A stretch of DNA of 9,631 nucleotides from Syntrophaceae bacterium PtaB.Bin038 (GTDB taxonomy: Bacteria > Desulfobacterota > Syntrophia > Syntrophales > UBA2192). The position numbers and the translations under genes are program-made. Location: positions 1-9,631 of the forward strand of contig MVQS01000132.1 of assembly GCA_002067855.1 (NCBI GenBank). Reading direction: 5' to 3'. Shown in pieces: positions 1 to 5,934 of this stretch (position 1 is the stretch's first letter; each line of letters starts with the position of its first letter). The notes beneath the pieces were generated by a model. The model was not told the origin of the DNA, made no database searches, and saw nothing but the letters and a program-made list of their open reading frames with translations.

Positions 1-41
1 CCGCAGCGCCATATTCTGGTAGTCTTCTGTCATCACTTTAC

Positions 42-46
42 GGAGG
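42..46 (+). promoter_or_regulatory. Ribosome binding site of the CPFC thioredoxin-fold gene
   Basis: GGAGG lies 6 bases before the ATG at 53 and fixes that start. No convincing promoter is visible in the 41 bases before it, so the transcript may begin upstream of the window. Confidence 0.75.
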
Positions 47-52
47 CTCGCC

Positions 53-622
53 ATGAAGAAAATCCTGGTTCTCGCAATGGTGGCGGTTGTAGTCCTGGCC
101 GGCTCACTGGCCGCAGCCCAGACTGCACAGCCGAAAGTCGGCGACAAACTTTTCGATTTCACCCTCCCGGTCCCCGGCGAACGCGCAGATCGCAACTACC
201 TCGGCATCTCGGGCTGGGGCAAGACCTTCAAAGTGGCCGACATCAAGGCAAACCTCGTCCTGATCGAAATCCTCAGCATGTACTGCCCCTTCTGCCAGAA
301 AGAGGCGCCCGTCGTGAACCAGCTCTACGAGGCCATCGAGAAGGACCCCGCGGCAAAGGGAAAGATCAAGATCATCGGGATCGGCGCCGGCAACTCCGTC
401 TACGAGGTGGACGTCTTCCGGAAGCGCTACAATGTGCCCTTCCCCGTCTTCCCGGACCCGGAGTACGACATCCACAAGAAGTGCGGCGAGGTGAGGACCC
501 CCTTCTTCATCGCCGTCAGGCTCAACGCGAACGGGACCCAGGATGTGACCTACGCCCGGCTGGGAGGATTCGGCGAGATCCCGGCATTCCTGGGAACGCT
601 CAAAAAGTCGGCAGGATTATAA
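53..622 (+). CDS. Exported thioredoxin-fold (TlpA/AhpC-like) oxidoreductase with CPFC active site
   Basis: This 189-residue protein probably acts in the periplasm as a thiol-disulfide oxidoreductase. Residues 1-22 form a signal peptide: KK, then a long hydrophobic run ending in Ala-Ala-Ala-Gln. The mature part opens with the KVGDKLFDFTLP segment typical of the TlpA/AhpC superfamily. The active site is C78-P-F-C81, preceded by a hydrophobic strand (LVLIEILSMY). A Thr-Pro at 149-150 fits the cis-proline loop of the thioredoxin fold, and there is one further cysteine at C144. The stop codon overlaps the ribosome binding site of the next gene, a peroxiredoxin, so the two are almost certainly co-translated. 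Inference: this protein may re-reduce that peroxiredoxin, and its own reductant would have to be a membrane DsbD/CcdA-type protein that is not in the window. Fold and export are well supported; the exact partner is not. Confidence 0.85.
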   Translation: MKKILVLAMVAVVVLAGSLAAAQTAQPKVGDKLFDFTLPVPGERADRNYLGISGWGKTFKVADIKANLVLIEILSMYCPFCQKEAPVVNQLYEAIEKDPAAKGKIKIIGIGAGNSVYEVDVFRKRYNVPFPVFPDPEYDIHKKCGEVRTPFFIAVRLNANGTQDVTYARLGGFGEIPAFLGTLKKSAGL

Positions 623-632
623 GGAGGCCGCC

Positions 633-1229
633 ATGAGAAAAACCTCTTCACTCATCATCGTTGTGCTCATCGCGGCCCTGAGTGTCCCGGCCTGGGCGCA
701 GACACACTCCGAGGCCTACAAGGACAACATCTACGTCACCGGGGAGTTGAAACCCGTCGACAGCGTCCTCAAGGTGAAAGTCGGCGACAGGGCGCCGGAC
801 TTCTTGCTCCCCTCCATCGCAGGCCAGAAGGTCACCCTGAGTCAATACCGCGGGAAGAAAAACGTGGTGCTCTCCTTCGTCCCCGCCGCCTGGACTCCCG
901 TCTGCTCGGACCAGTGGCCGGGCTACAACATCGTGAAGGACCTCTTCGAACGCAGTGACGCCGTCCTGCTGGGAATCACCGTCGACAACATCCCCACCCT
1001 CTACGCCTGGACAAACCAGATGGGCAAGCTCTGGTTCCCGGTGCTCTCCGATTTCTACCCCCACGGGAAGGTTGCCGAGTCCTATGGGGTGCTTCGCTCC
1101 GACGGGACCACCGAACGGGCCCTCTTCGTCATCGACAAGAAGGGCGTGATCCGCTACATCGACGTCCACGACATCAACAAGCGCCCGTCACTGGAAGTGC
1201 TCGTCCGGGAACTGGAAAAGCTGAAGTAA
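633..1229 (+). CDS. Exported one-cysteine peroxiredoxin (AhpC/TSA family)
   Basis: This 198-residue thiol peroxidase is predicted to be periplasmic. Residues 1-22 are a signal peptide (MRK, hydrophobic core, cleavage after AWA). The mature protein carries the family opening VGDRAPDFLLP at about 50-60. The active-site loop is P84-A-A-W-T88-P-V-C91, matching the P-x3-T/S-x2-C signature in which C91 is the peroxidatic cysteine. An arginine at 162 in ERALFVID matches the conserved catalytic arginine strand. C91 is the only cysteine in the whole protein, so there is no resolving cysteine and an outside thiol must reduce the sulfenic acid. The CPFC protein directly upstream is the natural candidate. 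AAGGAGG at 621-627 overlaps the previous stop and precedes the ATG by 5 bases. Likely role (inference): protecting exported oxygen-sensitive metalloenzymes from peroxide. BCP/Prx subfamily not determined. Confidence 0.88.
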   Translation: MRKTSSLIIVVLIAALSVPAWAQTHSEAYKDNIYVTGELKPVDSVLKVKVGDRAPDFLLPSIAGQKVTLSQYRGKKNVVLSFVPAAWTPVCSDQWPGYNIVKDLFERSDAVLLGITVDNIPTLYAWTNQMGKLWFPVLSDFYPHGKVAESYGVLRSDGTTERALFVIDKKGVIRYIDVHDINKRPSLEVLVRELEKLK

Positions 1230-1251
1230 TGGAGGGCCTGCGATTGGGGAC

Positions 1252-1266
1252 TTCCCGTATCGGGAA
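1252..1266. repeat. Small perfect inverted repeat after the peroxiredoxin gene
   Basis: TTCCCG-TAT-CGGGAA forms a six-base-pair stem with a three-base loop, 22 bases after the peroxiredoxin stop. No T-run follows on either strand, so it is not a canonical intrinsic terminator by itself. It could protect the mRNA 3' end. Confidence 0.35.
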
Positions 1267-1328
1267 CCGGGAATCCGGAAACGGAGGATCGGTTTGAGGG
1301 GAGTGCATACCCATTGCGTAGGTTGCGT

Positions 1329-1360
1329 TGACCGCCCCGACCGGTCAGGTTTCAGTTTTT
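1329..1360 (+). terminator. Possible intrinsic terminator for the peroxiredoxin transcript
   Basis: TGACCG at 1329-1334 pairs with CGGTCA at 1342-1347 around a seven-base loop. The stem is followed by GGTTTCAG and then five T (1356-1360). The T-run starts 8 bases after the stem, so termination may be weak. The stem sits just beyond the stop codon of the convergent minus-strand regulator and could serve both transcripts. The T-run itself overlaps that gene's last codons. Confidence 0.4.
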
Positions 1361-1681
1361 GTCCCACCCGAGGGCTTTGGACTTCTTCTGCAGAAAATCG
1401 TTCAATTCCTTTTCGAACTGCTCGTATTGCTCCAGCAACTCTCTGGCCTCTGCCGTCAGGCGCAGGCCTTTTTTCGCCCCATCGCTCTCCACGAGCTTGA
1501 TACCCAGGCGCTCCTCGGAAGCCTTGAGCCGCCCCCAGGCGGCACGATAGGACATCTTCAGTTCTTTTGCCGCCGCCTGCAGGCTCTTGCACTCCAGGAT
1601 CGCCCGGAACATTTCATCCCGGCCTTTTCCGAAGATGACCTTCCCGTCTTTTTCAAGCCAGATCTTATACCGGATTTTCAT
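1352..1681 (-). CDS. ModE/LysR-type winged-helix regulator, DNA-binding domain only
   Basis: This 109-residue protein matches the N-terminal winged-helix domain of the molybdate regulator ModE. It has an N-terminal strand pair (KIRYKIWLEKDGKVIFG), then helices containing SLQAAAKELKMSYRAAWGRLKASEERLG at about residues 33-60, the recognition region typical of ModE and LysR proteins. A wing (K63-LVESDGAKKG) and a Glu/Lys-rich helix at about 75-100, likely the dimerisation helix, follow. Full ModE is about 260 residues and carries molybdate-binding Mop domains. Those are absent here, so either it senses no oxyanion itself or works with another protein. The start at 1681 is chosen because GAGGAT lies upstream and the domain begins there; an in-frame ATG at 1846 would add 55 residues of low-complexity GC-rich sequence. 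It lies beside two Mo/W enzyme genes, which supports a role in FDH or Mo/W control (inference). Confidence 0.8.
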   Translation of the reverse strand: MKIRYKIWLEKDGKVIFGKGRDEMFRAILECKSLQAAAKELKMSYRAAWGRLKASEERLGIKLVESDGAKKGLRLTAEARELLEQYEQFEKELNDFLQKKSKALGWDKN

Positions 1682-1726
1682 GGCATCGATCCTCGGGTTC
1701 GATCTGAAAGTCCATTTGTGAATCTT

Positions 1727-1743
1727 CCCGCCCACCGGGCGGG
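1727..1743. repeat. GC-rich hairpin in the 5' leader of the ModE-like gene
   Basis: CCCGCCC at 1727-1733 and GGGCGGG at 1737-1743 form a perfect seven-base-pair stem with a three-base loop. It would lie in the untranslated leader of the minus-strand regulator, about 45 bases before its start codon. Function unknown. Confidence 0.5.
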
Positions 1744-1775
1744 GCTTCCCGGCAAGGAAAAAACCAAACATGATC

Positions 1776-1818
1776 GCGCGCCCTGCCCCGCCTGCAAGGC
1801 GGTGCTTGCGGGACGCGC
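1776..1818 (-). promoter_or_regulatory. Compound stem-loop in the leader of the ModE-like gene
   Basis: GCGCG at 1776-1780 pairs with CGCGC at 1814-1818. CCC at 1781-1783 pairs with GGG at 1810-1812, with A1813 bulged out. Inside, CCGCCT at 1788-1793 pairs with AGGCGG at 1797-1802 across a three-base loop. Read on the minus strand, the structure is followed after 12 bases by a run of six T (complement of 1758-1763), so an attenuator or terminator-like role is possible. I do not recognise it as a known riboswitch. Confidence 0.4.
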
Positions 1819-1990
1819 CCCCGGTCATCGACAAAACTTCCCGCATTTAGGAACGAGGGAGAAACCTGAGACCCTTTCGAATCCAACCTAGCAATTCCAC
1901 TGGACTTCATCAAGCATAAGTTTTGAATAACATAGGTGAAGGGCCCAATTCTCTGCCGGGGCTTCCATCCACAATTTCCGCAAAAGAATA

Positions 1991-2019
1991 TTGACATCCT
2001 GCCTGTCCTGTATTAAGCC
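1991..2019 (+). promoter_or_regulatory. Predicted promoter of the cytoplasmic FDH gene
   Basis: TTGACA (1991-1996) is a perfect -35 box. Seventeen bases later TAAGCC (2014-2019) occupies the -10 position; it is a poor match to TATAAT. Support comes from the second FDH gene, which has TTGACA, the same 17-base gap and TATGCC in register. A weak -10 would fit an activator-dependent promoter. Confidence 0.45.
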
Positions 2020-2025
2020 ATTTCC

Positions 2026-2051
2026 GACATATGCCATAATTGATATAAAGC
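2026..2051 (+). promoter_or_regulatory. Candidate operator shared with the second FDH gene
   Basis: An AT-rich block beginning GACATAT lies just downstream of the predicted -10 box. It matches the block at 5892-5917 in register (GACATAT..CA..ATTG..ATA..GC). It also matches the reverse complement of that block, sharing CATATG at one end and ATTGATATA at the other, so the element is quasi-palindromic. The binding protein is unknown; the adjacent ModE-like regulator is one candidate. Confidence 0.45.
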
Positions 2052-2087
2052 AATGCCCGCTTTCACCTCTGGACACGTACGTTTCGC

Positions 2088-2095
2088 AAAGGAGG
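2088..2095 (+). promoter_or_regulatory. Ribosome binding site that sets the start of the cytoplasmic FDH gene
   Basis: AAAGGAGG ends 5 bases before the ATG at 2101. This is far stronger than anything before the in-frame ATG at 2053, which lies directly against the predicted operator, so translation is placed at 2101. Confidence 0.8.
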
Positions 2096-2100
2096 AAGTC

Positions 2101-4791
2101 ATGTCCGGCGCAACCTTCACTTTGAACGGCAGATCGGTTCCTTTCAAACTGGGGCAATCCATTCTCGATGCGGCACGCGACAACGGGGTCCACATTCCAA
2201 CTCTGTGTTACCTGAAGGGTCTCGCGCCCTCCGGCGCCTGCCGGATCTGCCTCGTGGAGGTCAAGGGGGCCCGCTCTCTGATGGCGGCCTGCTCCACACC
2301 GGTCGCCCCGGAAATGGATGTCGCCACGGAGACGCCGCGGGTTCACGAGGCCCGCAGGCTCAACACGGAGCTCCTTCTGGCGGCGGGCCGGCACGACTGC
2401 CTGCTCTGCGAGGCAAACGGAGACTGCGGCCTGCAGGAACTGGCTTATCGGTACAAGGTGGACGGCAGCTCCTTCCCGAAGAGGGACGATTTTCATCCCG
2501 TCGAAGACATCAACCCCTTCATTGTGCGCGACTTCAGCCGCTGCATCCTCTGCGGAAGGTGCGTGCAGGCCTGCAACCAGTTGGTCGTCAACCGGGCCAT
2601 CAGCCATGGATACAGGGGCAAGGGCAGCAAGATCGTCACGGGGGGCGACACCCCTTACCATCAGAGCGACTGTGTGTTTTGCGGGCAATGCCTGGAGGTC
2701 TGCCCGACGGGGGCCCTGACGGAGAAAAAATTGAGGGGCCAGGGCCGGCCCTGGGAGACGAAGCGGATCCGAACGACCTGCCCCTACTGCGGGGTGGGCT
2801 GCCAGATGTGGCTGTACGTCAAGGACAACCGGATCGTCAAGGTCACCGCCGTCGAGGGCGCCGCCCCGAACGACGGGCGGCTGTGCGTGAAGGGCCGTTT
2901 CGGCTACGACTTCATCTATTCCGAAGAGAGGCTCAAGACCCCCCTGATCCGCGAAAACGGTCACTTCCGCGAGGCCTCCTGGGACGAGGCGTTGAACCTG
3001 GTCGCGTCCAAGTTCGGGGAAGTGATCGAAAAGCACGGCCCCGATGCGATTGCGGGCGTCAGCTGCGCCCGAAGCATCAACGAAGACTCCTACCAGATGC
3101 AGAAGCTCTTCCGGGCTGTCTTCAAGACGAACAACATCGATCATTGTGCGCGAACCTGACACGCCCCCACCGTCGCCGGGCTGGCGACGTCTTTCGGTTC
3201 GGGCGCCATGACGAATTCCTTCGCCGAATTCGCGAAGGCCAAGATGATCTTTGTCATCGGTTCCAACATGACCGAGGCACACCCCGTGGCGGCCTCTTTC
3301 GTAAAGCAGGCCGTCCTGGCAGGCGCCCCCCTGTTCGTCGCCGACCCCCGCAGGACAGCACTCGCCGACATGGCGGAGCAACACATCCCGATCCGGGTGG
3401 GAAGCGACGTGGCCTTCCTCAACGGCCTCATGAGCGTCCTCATCACCGAGGACCTCTACGACAAGGCTTACGTAGAGTCGCGCTGCAACGGATTCGAGGA
3501 GCTTCGGACGAAAGTTCTGGAATATCCCCCCGAACGGGCAGCCGAGATCAGCGGGGTGAGCGCGGAGACGATCCGGACTGTGGCCAGGCGGCTCGCATCC
3601 GTCAAGCCCGTCATGCTCATGTACACCCTCGGCATCACCGAGCACACCTGCGGCGTCAACAACGTCCTGTCCTGCGCCAATCTGCAAATGCTCCTCGGCA
3701 ATGTCGGTTTCGAGTGCGGCGGCGTCAACCCGCTGAGGGGACAGAACAATGTCCAGGGCGCTTGCGACATGGGCGCCCTGCCGAACGTGTTTCCGGGCTA
3801 CCAGCGGGTGGACAACGCCGAGGCGCGGGCCAAGTTCGAGAAGGCCTGGGGCGTGACGTCCCTGCCGGACAAGCCGGGCATCATGATCCCCCAGATGCTC
3901 GAGGGCCTCGCAAGCGGCAAGATCAAGGCCTTTTACATCTTCGGGGAAAACCTGGCCAACACGGAGCCGGACATCCGGCACGTGGAGCACTGCCTGGAAT
4001 CGGCCGAGTTCATCGTCTGCCACGATATCTTCCCGACGGAGACGACGCGGTTTGCCCACGTGATCTTCCCCGCGGCAGCCTGGAGCGAAAACGACGGCAC
4101 TTTCACCAACAGCGAGCGCCGCATCAGCCGGGTGCGAACCGCGAGCCCCCCTCCGGGAGAGGCGAAGCCCAACTGGTGGATCTTCCGGGAAATCGCCAGG
4201 CGGATGGGCCACATGTGGCCTTCGAAGAGCGCCCGGGAGATCTGGGACAACGAAGTATCGGTGCTCGCCCCCTCGATGGCGGGGGTCAAGTACAACCGAA
4301 TCAGGGGAAACGGGCTCCAGTGGCCGGTTCCGCACGAGGAACACCCGGGAACGCCCACTCTCCACAAGCATCGCTTCACCTCCGGCCTTGGCAAGCTAGT
4401 CCCCGTGGAATGGACCCCGCCGGCGGAAGTCCCCGACAGCAAATACCCGCTGGTCCTCAGCACCGGGCGAAGGCTGTACCACTATCACACGCGCACCCAG
4501 ACGGGACGCGCCGCCGGCCTCAACGACCTGCTGAGCGAAGAGACGGCGGACATCTCCCCCCTCGATGCCGCGGAACTCGGCATCGGACATGGCGAGATGA
4601 TCCGGGTCGCATCCAGGCGGGGCGAGGTGAAGGTCAAGGCCAACGTGTCCGACCGGATCCCCAAGGGGGTGGTCTGGATGGCCTTCCACTTCCGCGAGGC
4701 CTGCGCCAACTGGCTGACGAACCCCGTCTTCGACCCGGTTTCGCAGACGGCGGAGTACAAGGCCTGCGCCGTGCGGATCGAGAAGACGTGA
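2101..4791 (+). CDS. fdhA: Cytoplasmic selenocysteine formate dehydrogenase catalytic subunit, NuoG-like multi-cluster type
   Basis: Interconverts formate and CO2 at a bis-pterin Mo or W centre. It has 896 residues when the in-frame TGA at 3157-3159 is read as selenocysteine (residue 353). Domains in order: a 2Fe-2S ferredoxin domain (C36, C47, C50, C64); a His-Cys 4Fe-4S motif (H98, C100, C103, C109); two 4Fe-4S ferredoxin motifs (C148, C151, C154, C158 and C191, C194, C197, C201); the molybdopterin-oxidoreductase cluster (C227, C230, C234, C262, with K264 in CVKG); U353-H354; the pterin-binding core (GSNMTEAHPV); and the C-terminal molybdopterin-binding domain from about 784 (LVLSTGRR). Length and layout match the FdhA of acetogens such as Moorella. 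No signal peptide is seen, so it is cytoplasmic. NuoE/NuoF-like partners are not adjacent, so its electron partner (NAD, ferredoxin or a hydrogenase) is unknown. fdhE follows 43 bases later. Often also named fdhF. Confidence 0.93.
3157..3189 (+). promoter_or_regulatory. Selenocysteine TGA codon and SECIS hairpin of the cytoplasmic FDH
   Basis: TGA at 3157-3159 interrupts an otherwise continuous frame. The protein context is ART-U-HAPTVAGLA, the family signature around the catalytic residue. Exactly 11 bases after it, CGTCGCC (3171-3177) and GGCGACG (3183-3189) form a perfect seven-base-pair stem with loop GGGCT. Spacing and a G at the start of the loop fit the bacterial SECIS element bound by SelB. 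Confidence 0.92.
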
Positions 4792-4819
4792 CATCGGACG
4801 GGTGCCGGAAAGCGCCTGC

Positions 4820-4825
4820 AAGGAG
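4820..4825 (+). promoter_or_regulatory. Ribosome binding site that decides the fdhE start
   Basis: AAGGAG ends 9 bases before GTG at 4835. The earlier in-frame GTG at 4802 has no comparable site, so the GTG at 4835 is preferred. Confidence 0.65.
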
Positions 4826-4834
4826 AGAAGATCA

Positions 4835-5719
4835 GTGACGAAAAAAACGGATCGGAAGACCTCCCGAGTGGAAGGCATCATCGAGGACATCATCGGGAAG
4901 AGCCCCCACAGCAAAGAGATCATCACGGCCTTCAAACCCCTTTTCCTGGTCAGGGAGCGCCTGATCGACGAATTGCATCTGAAGGCCGCAGACCGCTCAT
5001 CGATCGACGGGGAGAAACTTCGGCAGGGGATTCCATGCATCAACCAGACTCCCTTTTATTTCAAAAGCGACCCCTGGGAGAAGATCGGTTGCGCGGTGTT
5101 ATCGGCGATCCGGCAGGGATTCCCGGCCCTCGGAGAGGATGCGGCGAAGCTCGAAGGAAAGATCAAGGCGGGCGACATCCGGCTGTTCGATGCGTTTACG
5201 GACTTTCCCGGCAGCGTCGAGACAGCCGTGGGTCGATGGTCAAACGAAGCGGACATCAAGCCTGACGCAATCGAACTCATGCTGAGTGCCGTGACGAGGA
5301 TCGTTCTGCAGGCAAGGTCGAATGGAATCGGCGGGCACATCGAGGGGATGGGCTGGGAAAAGGGAACTTGCCCGGTCTGCGGCGCCCATCCGACGATTGC
5401 CGTCATCCGGGAGAAAATCGCGCAGCGCTGGCTGCACTGTTCCCGGTGCGGCCACGAGTGGCGGTTCAGCAGGATGTTTTGCCCCGGCTGCGAGCAGGAG
5501 AGCCCGAGCGGGCTGGACTATTTCTACGTGGACGACAGGAAGCAGGAGACGGCCTTCACCTGCGATGCCTGCAAGCGCTACCTGATCACGCTGAATCACG
5601 TGAGCGACCTGGGCGATTACGACCGCGACGTGTCGGCCATGGGCCTCATCCACCTCGACCTCATCATGCAGGAAAAGGGATTCGCCCCCATGAGCCGGTG
5701 CGAATGGAACACCTTTTGA
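4835..5719 (+). CDS. fdhE: Formate dehydrogenase accessory protein FdhE
   Basis: FdhE is a cytoplasmic assembly factor that binds FDH catalytic subunits during maturation and, in enterobacteria, is needed for active Tat-exported FDHs. From the GTG at 4835 the protein has 294 residues, close to the usual length of about 300. The N-terminal half is mainly helical. The C-terminal half has the family's four CxxC metal-binding pairs: C179-P-V-C182, C202-S-R-C205, C216-P-G-C219 and C243-D-A-C246, with the typical CGHEW and YF(Y)VDDR surroundings. It lies 43 bases after the cytoplasmic FDH gene, with no promoter visible between them, so they probably share a transcript. The exported FDH follows 215 bases later under its own predicted promoter. 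FdhE may therefore serve both enzymes (inference). Confidence 0.93.
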   Translation: MTKKTDRKTSRVEGIIEDIIGKSPHSKEIITAFKPLFLVRERLIDELHLKAADRSSIDGEKLRQGIPCINQTPFYFKSDPWEKIGCAVLSAIRQGFPALGEDAAKLEGKIKAGDIRLFDAFTDFPGSVETAVGRWSNEADIKPDAIELMLSAVTRIVLQARSNGIGGHIEGMGWEKGTCPVCGAHPTIAVIREKIAQRWLHCSRCGHEWRFSRMFCPGCEQESPSGLDYFYVDDRKQETAFTCDACKRYLITLNHVSDLGDYDRDVSAMGLIHLDLIMQEKGFAPMSRCEWNTF

Positions 5720-5742
5720 CCCCCGGCAAGGCGCTTTTCCCT

Positions 5743-5773
5743 ATGCTAAGAATAGCATCGCCCGTCGTCGGGT
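5743..5773. repeat. Two adjacent small hairpins after fdhE
   Basis: ATGCTA (5743-5748) pairs with TAGCAT (5753-5758) around AGAA. Immediately after, CCCG (5761-5764) pairs with CGGG (5769-5772) around TCGT. They lie 24 bases past the fdhE stop. No T-run follows, so they may act as 3'-end protection or as a Rho-dependent end rather than an intrinsic terminator. The rest of the 215-base gap holds the promoter region of the next gene. Confidence 0.35.
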
Positions 5774-5856
5774 GAATTGCCAGAAACGCCCTGCCTGCAA
5801 GGCATTCAGCCAGTGCGGGAGCGGCCAATTTTCCTTCTGTTCCCCCAGGATTTCGA

Positions 5857-5885
5857 TTGACAAAAACGGCGAAATGGATTATGCC
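5857..5885 (+). promoter_or_regulatory. Predicted promoter of the exported FDH operon
   Basis: TTGACA (5857-5862), 17 bases, then TATGCC (5880-5885). The -35 box is perfect and the -10 box keeps only TAT of the consensus. The same boxes and spacing precede the cytoplasmic FDH gene, which is the main reason to trust it. Confidence 0.5.
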
Positions 5886-5891
5886 ACGCCT

Positions 5892-5917
5892 GACATATAT
5901 CAATATTGTCATATGGC
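5892..5917 (+). promoter_or_regulatory. Candidate operator shared with the first FDH gene
   Basis: An AT-rich block in GC-rich surroundings, containing TGACA and TGTCA as inverted half-sites around 11 bases and a central CAATATTG palindrome. It sits at the same distance from TTGACA as the block at 2026-2051. CTGAC-ATAT-ATCAA at 5890-5903 also resembles an FNR/CRP-type site (8 of 10 defined bases), so an anaerobic regulator is an alternative binder. The start codon is only 17 bases beyond it. Confidence 0.45.
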
Positions 5918-5934
5918 GGAGGAGGTAGATTTCT

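Larger units (their letters stand above)
1682..2100. other. 419-base intergenic region between the ModE-like gene and the first FDH gene
   Basis: No gene is supported here. The half next to the regulator (1682-1820) is very GC-rich and contains strong hairpins. The half next to the FDH gene (about 1880-2060) is markedly AT-richer than the rest of the window and holds the predicted promoter and operator of that gene. A weak minus-strand promoter for the regulator (TTGATG, 17 bases, TAGGTT, near 1888-1916) is conceivable but not convincing. In-frame extensions of neighbouring open frames into this region look like chance. Confidence 0.6.

Noticed and set aside
1682..1846. N-terminal extension of the ModE-like protein from the ATG at 1846
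   Set aside because: The extra 55 residues are unlike the family and cover strong hairpins; the ATG at 1681 has a ribosome binding site and begins the domain.
2070..2090. Sigma-54 promoter (GG...GC) in front of the cytoplasmic FDH
   Set aside because: The GG at 2071 and the GC at 2086 are 15 bases apart instead of 12, and the site would overlap the ribosome binding site.
2053..2100. Longer N-terminus for the cytoplasmic FDH from the ATG at 2053
   Set aside because: No ribosome binding site. The start would abut the predicted operator, and the 2Fe-2S domain begins naturally at the ATG at 2101, which has AAAGGAGG before it.
3157..3159. Reading the cytoplasmic FDH as a pseudogene with a premature stop
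   Set aside because: The stop is TGA at the exact catalytic position, the frame continues unbroken for over 540 codons, and a SECIS-type hairpin follows.
1888..4371. Very long minus-strand open frame (827 codons) opposite the cytoplasmic FDH
   Set aside because: It is the GC-rich mirror of a gene with clear Fe-S and pterin motifs. Its translation is Arg/Val/Asp/His-rich with no recognisable domain, and it runs through the promoter region.
2205..4838. Long plus-strand open frame (877 codons) in another frame of the same gene
   Set aside because: The translation is an Arg/Pro/Gly-rich shadow of the FDH frame. It has no ribosome binding site and no family features.
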